64,000 nt of DNA from NCBI RefSeq assembly GCF_020184175.1, contig NC_065531.1, positions 60,335,806 through 60,399,805 of the forward strand. The letters are read 5' to 3'. Below, in pieces: positions 44,301-55,700 of the stretch. The notes beneath the pieces were generated by a model. It was given only the letters and a program-made list of their open reading frames with translations, was not told where the DNA came from and did no database searches. Made by a program: the position numbers and the translations under genes. Source of the stretch: Aphis gossypii (taxonomy: Eukaryota > Arthropoda > Insecta > Hemiptera > Aphididae). Position 1 is the first letter of the stretch, and each line of letters begins with the position of its first letter.

Positions 44301-47300
44301 CAGCGGTTATAGCAGTAACAGTATATAACACGGAGTCAGTAAGACCAAATTTAAAACTCAAATAATCGTAACAGTTATTTTTCCTCAAGTAACAGCTTGT
44401 TATTGCTACTAGAGTAATAACTGTTATAAATCACTGTTCCTGTTATTTTTTCCCATCACTACAATACACACATCACACTTTATATTATTGTGTCAATCCT
44501 TTTTAATGGATTTACTAACAGTATCACATATACCGGTAAAAAAAAAAATGTCGCCTAACTAATACCAATGAATATAAATTTGTATCGGTATATTTACATT
44601 TATTCGGATTATTATTACGACAGATTACGGTGAATAAAATATAACAACAAGAAAATCTTTTGCGAATCCGATTAACACGTTTCTGAAACGACAATACAAC
44701 GTCATTACACTATATAAAACAATATGTTAATCTATATACATTATAATGCAGTTTGTTTTACGTTTATAGTTGAACAATATTTATATTAGTGTGCACTGCG
44801 CACGATCACCTTACGGTTTTAACTAATCGATTTCCGTGTGATAATCGATGTACGTATCCATACTTTCGTGGTTGCGCGTTACATATAAATTACTTTAGGT
44901 ATTTTCTATATTATGTTAAAATTGTCAGCAATTTATAAAATAAAATAATAAACCTAATATCAGTATTATTAAAATTTTAATAATCTTGTTATTCTATTGT
45001 ACAGTATTTAATTAGTTATGAAAACATTGATTTAGTATATTATATATTTTACAGTTTATTTTTAAATAACGTATTCCAATATTTGCGAATACTTACATCA
45101 CGTATTCAGTAATAGTAATCCTGTCAGCCACGTGTAAACATTGTATCAGTTTCACGAGGTAGATAAAAATAATAGTTATTTAGGTCAACTATGGACGCCT
45201 CTTTGTTTTTATTTACAAAAACAGACAATAATAATTTACTTATGTGTCTAAAAATACATTAAATGCTAAGACTTAACGATTTTTGTTTTAATTTTGAGAA
45301 ATACAGAGATGTGTGTAAATAAGCCCTAATATAGTGACTATCACATTTTTTTCGCCAAAAAAAAATTTGATTAGTTTGTGCCTATGGCGAGCAGTTCCAT
45401 CTTATATCATAATAAGATTATATATAGTCATAGCCTTCTAGCTGTCTCGGATAATAATATTATATCGCTGCAGGTGCTCCGGCGACCCACGTGCAGTCGC
45501 TAAATATTTCGATCATTCAACTCGTATCATACCGGGGTATATTTGCACGTATCCCGGTACTACCTCGATTTAATGGATTAATGTTGGGAAAGGTACAACA
45601 GTGCGTTAATTAGATTGATGAGACTTTGTTAAGTAACGATATTTCAAAAACGTACACTGATAATTAAACGCCCACCGGACTGGATGTATACAACGTACCG
45701 ACATCGGCGATCGGGCTGGAGGGGTTGGACTGGTATTGCATAGAGTTTTTGATTAATGACATTTCGTCAATAGTATACCTATTAATCGACAATTTTAAAA
45801 TATTTAAAACCGGAAATAATCAAGCGCCAATACACATTCAATAGTTGTTTTTTGGAATGAATAAAACGCCGCCGTTACCAATTAATAGTAGATGACTACT
45901 ATTTTGTTATTATGGTAAAAACTCAATACATATATATAATATATGGATATGTGCGATTTAAACTCACCGCTATACTTATTTTACGTGCATTATGTGAATT
46001 AAAATGTTTTTTTTTTAACTATGGTTATAATAAATTTAACGGGGATTATTATCGGGATGTTGCGATTTGAATATCCGCATGCACCGTGTAGTGCGAGAGC
46101 AGTAAAATGAAAATCTTATTTAACCCAACGTTCTATATTATATTATTATTATACTCCTGCAACAGCGATCATTATATCCTTTGCCGGCGCACAGCAGCGA
46201 GGTGGGTGTACCGATAGGGTAAAAAAAAAGTATTACATCCATAATATGTAAATTGAACCTTTATTTTTATTCTCGAAAATGTAAACAAAACCAACTTTTA
46301 TATTATCTTGATGCAGTCCGGTATAATTTGTTCTAAAGTTCAATTATTCATGAACAAAGCCCAGTACACACGCCCAGTTCGACAACAGTATTATATACAC
46401 GGTACGTTCGCCAGCGTTGTCTGTATTACCTACTTGCTGTAAATAATAATATTGTGTTATACAAACTAATTTTCGTTTAATCAAGCCTTCCGCGTAGCAA
46501 TAGTTTAAAATATGAACGTTATTATTTGCTACCTGCTACATAATATTATATATATATATAATATTTTATCGATCGTTTATTGTCTTTGTAAATTATATAG
46601 TTTTGGTCGCGTTCAATATAATATCGTAATATCATAATTATCTCGAATTAAGTACTTTATATATAGGCTTACTGGATTTTTAGTTTAATAATAATATTAT
46701 ACTACTCGACCTACATGACTGTATAATTCGATACTTTTTAAACATTCAAAAGTATTGTACAGGTACATCATTTTATTTTCCACCGAACTTTAGAATTTTA
46801 TTTTTACGATTTCATAGTGTAATAATAAAATAACAATATTTCAAAAGAGATCGATAACTATATACTACGTTGACGGTTATGCAAAAACCAACAAAATATA
46901 ATATAATATAACAGGTCCGCTATACGGAAATAGTGGTTACGTATTATGATAACAATACATTCGTGCGATGTAATTTACAGTATCGAACGATTGAGCATAG
47001 CTTATAGAAGTGTGCGTATTTTGCTGGCATTTGAGGAAATTCGTTCAATAAAATTATAAACGCTTCGGTGAGAAATTTAGCGTAATATAACTATACATAG
47101 CAATTAAATCGTACGACGCACGTTCTAGTCGTGTTAAATCGGTGTTGAAACAAAGTTTGTTAAACCATATATTTTCAAAGTTTTCCATCACCGATTCGTC
47201 TATCCTTACCACCCCTCGGCGGAAAACGTGTAGTAACTCATCGACTCGTGTTAAGACGTGTCAATGTGTAGCGCTTAATTTTGTATATTCCCAGTGTATG

Positions 47301-50300
47301 TATACAGTATACACATATTATATACTCTCATTTTGGTTTCGGATTTCGTTATATATGTACTTGTATACATATATCAATATCGCTGACGGAATCGTATTGA
47401 AAACAGCATCAATATGTAATGCATCTAAAACGCATTAAATTAGCAACGGAATTTATCATAACACCGCCAATGCCTGTGTTCGCCACGGGCATATGAATTA
47501 TGCATTCGAATTAATTCAAAATTTCCCTCGAGACTGTCTTTCCTTCCCTTGAGCCATTTTCCCACAAGCGTGACGTGACGTACCTATACCTACCCCATCA
47601 TTGTATTATTATTTTTTTTTTATTTATATATATATACACATATCTGTTTCATCTAGATGCAAGTCGTCGTAAATATAAACCAATATTATATATATTTATG
47701 ATGTTCGAATTCATCATTTTAAATATATTTTTTTAAATTGATTGTTTTTCTAAAAATATCATTGTTTTTATTTTCGAGATCATCTCTGGCAAACGTACAA
47801 AAAATAAAAATTGAAAAAAGAAGAGAACATCGTACGCACGCTTTACTGTATATGTATATACATTATAAGTATGTGTGTATATATTTGTTGGCTGTAGTTG
47901 GTTTTTCATCGTTGTATCCTCGGTGGAATTTGAATTTTTGACTTAAAGAAACCTCCTGAAGTTTTACGACCACATAAATCGTTGGAAATTATATGGTGGC
48001 CCGTAGCGGGGATTGCGGGAAAAAACAACATTTATTTCCTAAAACAAAATATAAATATTATATATATATATTGGCGAAGAAGAAAGAGCGAGACAGTGAA
48101 AATTCTCCGCGATAGAAAATGATTATATACACTATAACATTAGCGGAGATTTTCACGAAGAGGGTGTGTATAATCTACATTTATATATATAATGAATCAG
48201 ATCGGTAACAGGAAGAGGAGAAAGAGGAGGCAGAAAAACAGTGACGGCCCCCCAAGTCCCAAACACTTGAAAACTTAAAGAAGAAGGAGCAGAATACTTG
48301 CCAAATGCACCGAGAAAGTTTGTTAGAGCATTTCCATTCGTGTGGATAATTTGCCGGAGGAAACCGCTATTACGCACGGACAATTTGCTAATTGGTTGCG
48401 TGTCCGAGTACACTTTGTTTAATGTAAATAAAACTTTTATTGTCGACTCGCTCGTCGTCGGGACAATATCTCAGTGCCCCACCACTTGCTGTATATATCG
48501 TCTCTAAACACTGTAGGCCACAGAGCTGGTCGACTGTATAATATAATTATTTTATGCCACATGCATATTACCTGTGTAAATATGGCGTACCTATACGTAC
48601 GAGGTTACCACAATCACTGTATTCGACTTAAGCTCATTGCCCACAGAAAATGCTACTACATCAGTAGTATAGTTTAAATAAATAATAAATTATTATTATT
48701 ACGGGAACTCGAAATTGTATGCGCTGAAAAACAATGAAATGGTATTTACATATTAAAAAAAATGCAGTATTTATAATAAGTATTTTTAAAATATTCTATT
48801 ATTTGAGAATTCATTTCAAGAAATTCATAATTATTTAAACATTTTAATTAGGTACATACAAAACTATACATTTAATTTTTTTCATTATCATTGAAAAATT
48901 AATTATCTATTTTATTTATTTAAATGTATTCATATTAAAAATAAATATTTAATCTACTATAGGTACTTATTTAAGAGTGCGTGAAAGCTTTTTTTATTTT
49001 AAATTTTAGCCATTTAATTGTTGTTTTGTTTATTTTTATTAACAAAATATCAATATTTATTTTATATAAACATCATAATTGACTCAAGTACAGTAAAAAT
49101 ATACTTATGATATAATTATAATTTATAAATACAGTCGTACCTATACAATAACATCTTCAGATTTTATAATCACATAACATAATTAAATTTAATACTAAAA
49201 TATACTCTTATATAAAAAATCAAACATAGCTGATTGCAACAAGTTGATTGATAATATATCACTTAATGTGTTTATTGTTATATATATTATAATAGGTAAA
49301 TTATTTAAAATCTTACGAAATCACTTACGTTTGCTAAAAAATTAAACATAGGTAACTACATTTCTTATTTGGGGTTTTATAATATTTTATGTAACGAATT
49401 TCAAATTTATTAATCATAAGATTTTGAATATGCAACTTCCTCGGGAATATCCCATGAAGCCCAGAGCATAATAATTGACATCCGATCATCACACGTCATA
49501 TTAATGCATTGCTTTCCTGCCTTGCATATACATTTCACACCCGTTCCCAAGAGGCGATGAAGGTCCAATTACCTTCCGTCACAAACACAATAGTATACTG
49601 ACATACGCGTATCTCCTATTATCTCCTATTATACATGAACAGTACTGCTCGGCGGAGAGTCCACTGGCTCTAGAATTAAGTCTCCGCAACGTCTTTCCAG
49701 AGGTGTTGCAGAAACTTTTCTTGACTGACGGAACGAGGTCATAATACATTTATGCGGTAAAACGGGCAACACCCGTACCGTTTCGTTGCGAAAACTATAA
49801 TATTATAGATTTCCGTACATCGTTAATGTTTTGAAAATAAAACAAGTACTAACTAATAATTTGAACTTTTAAGACAAAAATTGAAAAATGTACTGTTATA
49901 TATACTACGCGTATATTCATTATAACTTACTATCTCATCGTTTTCCAGTAAATCCGACCTTGTTGTAATATTATATGTGCCATCTATGGCAGTTATAAAA
50001 CAGTTTAATATTACGAAGCGTAAATTATATAATTTTTATGTTGTATTTATTAATCGTTGCTTTATAAGATTCTATTGCATTAAAAAATATAATATATGAT
50101 ACCGAACAAACCTGCGGCATTGTTCTAACGTCAATAATATCGTAGTCACTATATTACAATTATTTTAATTCATAAATAGTTTTTAATCAATTAATTTTTT
50201 TAAAAGCAAATGATTATTAATCAAACGGAGGCATCGTTGGCCAATGAGAAACGAAACAATTTCTCGTCGTGTCATTGATTGACGTTTGCTCTGCCAAAAC

Positions 50301-52699
50301 TATTCTTCTCCCAACTATGTTTGACTTGGAAACACTATCGAAATGAGAATTCTCGCCAACAACTACACCAACGTGAATTATATATATATATCATATATTG
50401 TATATTATATGCGTCCGTCTATTGTCTACCAAGTTTTGACGTAATTGTCAACACCCGCATGTGCCTAAATACGAGGGAAGTTGCTTAGGTACGTGAATTA
50501 TGTGGGGTCTGAGCTGTGAGTCCAAACAGAGTTTTAACACTACGCTGAGGTGTTTGTCAATTTTGTGAATAAAAGCGTCGAAGTTATTCCCGGAACTATA
50601 ATGCCGTCTTGCACGTGCATATACATTAATAATACTATATGAGCTATAGGAAAATGAGTGTTTTCGCTTTTCCGTGTCTTGATCACGATGTATACCTATA
50701 ATACATGTGATGATATAACAATTATAGACATGCAAAATATAGCAAAAGCCAGCTCGATAAACTGTCAAGAATAACAATAGAAGTCACTGTGACTTCTGAT
50801 TTACTTTTATTTATTATCTTATTTTACTTGTTTTACCAAGACAGTACGTTTTATTCCGAACAGTTTTGAAAGCCATCCATAAAATGTTTTTTCTCTTCAT
50901 AACAAATAACGTCTATTGATCGTGGTTCTAAAATATTAATTTTTTCCGTTTCGTTTCAGCCAACACAAAACCGCTGACGTTTGACGAAGTTTACAATCAA
51001 TCGAGCCCGACCAACTGTACCGTGTACTGCGGCGGACTGACCAGCGGACTCACGGACGAACTGGTGCAGAAGACGTTCGCTCCGTTCGGTAACATCCAAG
51101 AGATACGGGTGTTCAAAGACAAGGGTTACGCATTCGTTCGGTAAGTACCTACCAAACCTCCAATTATAATAGTATACATTTAATTTTAGTAAAATATAAT
51201 AGTCATTGTATACAATACATATATATAAAGAGATACGTTTATAAACAAAATTCACCGTACCTATCTGATCGGGTCGCCCAAAGTCGATCTAAACTAATAT
51301 ATCGACTTCACATTTTTCAAAAATAAATTTTAAATTTTTTCCGTACCATTTAAAATCCTATTATATATGGTAGAGAAGCCGACTTTGTGGAGTTACGATG
51401 TGTACATAAAGAGATGTATAATTATTGTGAAATAAATATCGAAATTTTCAATTTTTCGTCCACTGAAGTTTGTGAACGTGAAATCAAAGAAAGATATCTA
51501 AATTATCGGTCTGTGATGTAAAAAAAAAAAAAAAAATTGAATTAAATGAAACAAAATTCTTAGGCAGGTAATTAGATTTTAACCAAAACTGAATGGTAGG
51601 TTGCTTCGATTTCACTAGAATTACGATTTAATTATTCAAACGTCAGTGGATAGAATATTGCACGTGTATATTTATACACACGTGTGCACCCGGCAGAAAA
51701 CACGACGACGGATATCCTAATGTACTGACTACCTCTTACACATCCACCATCCACCGATTCCATCGCCATTCGACCACTACCGTGGTCGGCAGTCGTTCTT
51801 GTCGTTCCCGAAATGTAATGAACAGCACTAATAGTATATACATATACATGTGTGTGTGTGTGTGTATTTCATAGCCTTTCAAAGGTAGGTAGGCGGTTCT
51901 TTAGTAGTTTGGACCATATTCACAAAATTACTGGCAAATCATTAACCTGTACGCTCGGCATCATTCCAACTTCGTATACATAAATTAACGGAATTTCCCG
52001 CCCAAGAACCCGTCATCCCCAGCGTCACTATATGTACAGTATAATATGTAATGATTGTGTGTGTGTACCACTTATACGTAGTTGTCTAGGAACTGAGACC
52101 TATACCTGCAAAGACCGTCGGGGAACGTCCAAGAGTATACCAATTTCACGTCGAAATAATTTCACATTATCGTAATGATGTGTATAATGTGTAATGTAGT
52201 ACACGTGTTGCCACCGTTTTAGTCGTCACGTGCAGTGTATTATTATAAAATTCAAAATCATATCATCAAAATCAATACATTTTTCTCTTTCCGATTTTTT
52301 TTATGATTAGATTACTACTTATAGTACTCTAGAATTCGGTGGTTCGAGAGGATCTGTTAATTTGACGGTATTTCATTACATAAAATTATATGTACAACTA
52401 CGTTAAGCGACTTAAAAATATAAAGTAATATACACGACGTTTGTTCAGCCGTCGTAATATTATATAGTCCCGTTGCTTTGTTTTTTATTTGCATTTGTGA
52501 ACAAACAATAAATTTAATCCTAAAAGTGAACTGTAGTTTGCGAGATAATATTGATTTTTTACAACGACTTTTTAGTTATTTCCATTTTGCGCGAAATGTA
52601 TGAGATAATTTGTATGTTTACAATTATGATAAGCCTTTAACGTTATACCGTTATTTAACTTTGATAATATTAACATAAGTACTTATACACATTATATAT

Positions 52700-52771
<72 letters not shown>

Positions 52772-55700
52772 TATATATAAAAATGAATCGCAAAATTTAG
52801 TAAGCGCATAACTCAACAACGCCTGGACCGATTTCGCTCATTCTTTTTTTGTTTGGGTCGTAATTGTCAGGAGAAGGTTCTTACGGACGAAAAATTTGAG
52901 AAAGTTATCGGGTTAGAGAAATATGACGAGGTGGTGATGAAATTACAGAGGCGCCATCTATCCAGCAAATAGTCAACTAAATTATTTTTGGTAGTCAATG
53001 GCAACCATTTAAATAAAATAAATCATTTATTTAAAATGTTTTTAAAAATGCATGCAAATAGACATACAAACAACGCAAATGTTCGCAAATGTTCGTTGAA
53101 GTCCAAGGATAGTTTTTACGGCTAGAAAAATTAGAATTATTGCTGGAAAAACCCTAAAAATAGCCCTTTTCTTTTTAAAATAGCCCTTCCTATAATATTT
53201 ATAATATAATACTGATCGTATCCATGGCAACCAACAATCGTGTTTTGTGCAGAGTGTTTAGTTAGTTAGTGTTTGTTTAGTTCGTGATTAGTGAAAAAAT
53301 AATTTATATTTGATATGCCTCCTATAAGACGAAGCAATTTAGGTAGAAGAACCAGAAATGCTACAAACCAAGCTAATTACCGATCTAATTCACAAACGCG
53401 TGAAGCGCGAGCAAGTTTGAATCGAACTGCTTTTAGTTACGATGTGTCAATTGACTACAGTAACTACCAATGTGTTGTTATTGGTTCTATGAACTCGGTT
53501 TGCTCACACTGTAAGGCATTAAAATACAAAAACGAAGCCAATGGATTGTGTTGCGCAAATGGTAAAGTGAAATTGATACCATTGGATCCACCACCAGAAC
53601 CATTGTACTCATTGGTTTCAGGAATAGGAACAGATTCTATACACTTTTTGACAAATATCCAACAATATAACAATTGCTTTCAAATGACTTCATTTGGGGC
53701 AACAAATGTAGTTCGGGAAAATTTTATGCCAACTTTCAAGGTATGTATTATAGCAGTTACTCATAATTATTTTAGCGAACAAAATTTTCTGTCACCAAAG
53801 TTAAGATGTGTCACTAATCTTCAATTCTTAATCATTACGAAATATATCACTTAGTCATCATATTATATATGGTGTTTCAGTTTCAGTGACACTTTTATTA
53901 TATTTTATATTTGATAGATATTAGTTAAAACTAAATATATACTTTTTAAGATCAAATATTATTTAAGTTTGATCACCGACAATCCATTAATTTATACCAC
54001 ACCATAATATATTTTTTTTATTTACAGATACAAGGGCAAATATATCATAGAGCAGGTTCACTGTTACCAGTGTCAGATAGCGACAACAAATTCCTGCAAA
54101 TTTATTTTATGGGCAATTCACCACAAGAAATTGATCTGCGTTGTGCACATAACAATTTAGTAAAGAGGTCTATTGTAGAACAATTACAAACTTTATTTCA
54201 TCAGCACAATCAATTGATTATATTGTTTAAAACTGCCCTGGATCTGATGCCATCCGATAATCACAAAATTGTAATCAGAGCTGATAAAACACCTGCAGGT
54301 CAACATACAAGACGTTTTAATGCACCAACTATTGATGAAGTTGCTATCGTTGTAGTTGGAGAAAACTTGGAATCCCGTGATATTGTTTTACGTCGTCGGA
54401 ATGATCAATTACAACGTATAAAGGAAACACACCGCTCATATGATGCACTGCAATATCCCATTATATTTTGGCAAGGTGAAGATGGCTACGATTTCTCAAT
54501 AAAAATGATAAATCCCATTGCAGGTAACTAAAATATTAGTTAGCTATGGCGATAATATCTCAGTCATTATATTATGTATTTTAATTTTATATTTGAATGT
54601 TATTAAAACAAAATCTATTTACAGGTTCTGAAACCAACAAAAAAGTCAGTTCAATGAACTATTATTCATACCGCCTAATGATTCGGGAAAATGAAGATAA
54701 TCACATATTGAAATGTCGGCGATTATATCACAAATATGTTGTTGACATGTATGTTAAAATTGAAACGGAAAGATTAACATTCATCAGGTTGAATCAAACC
54801 AAACTCCGATCTGAAGAGTATATTCACCTTCGAGATGCGATTAATACTGATGGAAATGCACAGAATGTCGGTCGGATGACTATTCTTCCAGCAACATACA
54901 TCGGAAGCCCTCGGCATATGCACGAATATGCTCAAGATGCCATGTCGTATGTTCGTCATTATGGTACAGCAGATTTGTTCATCACATTTACATGCAATCC
55001 GCAATGGATAGAAATCAATCAGGAGTTATTCTCTGGGCAATCACCCATTGATCGTCATGATATTACAGCCAGAGTCTTTAGACAAAAGTTGAAATCTTTA
55101 ATGGATTTCATCGTAAAACATAATGTGTTTGGTGAGACACGCTGCTGGATGTATTCTGTGGAGTGGCAGAAACGAGGATTGCCACATGCACACATTTTGA
55201 TTTGGTTGGTTGAAAATATAAGGCCAAATGAAGTTGATGCAGTGATATCAGCTGAAATCCCTAATGTACAAGTAGATCCTGGATTGCATGAGGTAGTTAT
55301 CAAAAACATGATACATGGTCCCTGTGGAACTCTTAATCAAAATTCACCGTGTATGATGGATGGTAAATGTTCAAAACGATATCCACGGACATTAATATCG
55401 GAAACAATTACTGGTAATGACGGTTATCCATTGTATCGTCGCAGATCGACAGCAGACAATGGAAAATCAACAATTGTCAAATTAAATCAACAAGATATTG
55501 AAATAGATAATCGTTGGATTGTTCCATATTCACCCATTTTATCAAAGACATTCAAAGCACACATCAACGTTGAATCTTGCCATTCAGTGAAATCTATTAA
55601 ATACATTTGCAAATATGTAGCCAAAGGGAGTGATATGGCTGTGATTGGAATTGGTGCAGAGAATTCCAATGATGAAGTTACCCAATACCAAATGGGCCGC

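Larger units (their letters stand above)
22605..50959 (+). other. Intron, 28.4 kb
   Basis: The intron is bounded by GTAAGT at 22605 and TTTCAG at 50954-50959. It is mostly AT-rich, with microsatellites, poly(T) runs, a 110-base pyrimidine-rich tract (34421-34530), a hAT-type MITE (44045-44461) and inverted repeats (23902-23960, 24817-24988, 42565-42617). Moderately GC-rich patches (23200-23720, 36400-36630, 40010-40480, 43480-43780) contain frames without any recognisable domain. I see no convincing nested gene, but unrecognised alternative exons cannot be excluded. Confidence 0.85.

Noticed and set aside
52300..52370. GGTTCGAG motif resembling a tRNA T-loop
   Set aside because: No acceptor stem, D-arm or anticodon arm can be assembled around it. 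No other tRNA-like gene was seen in the window.
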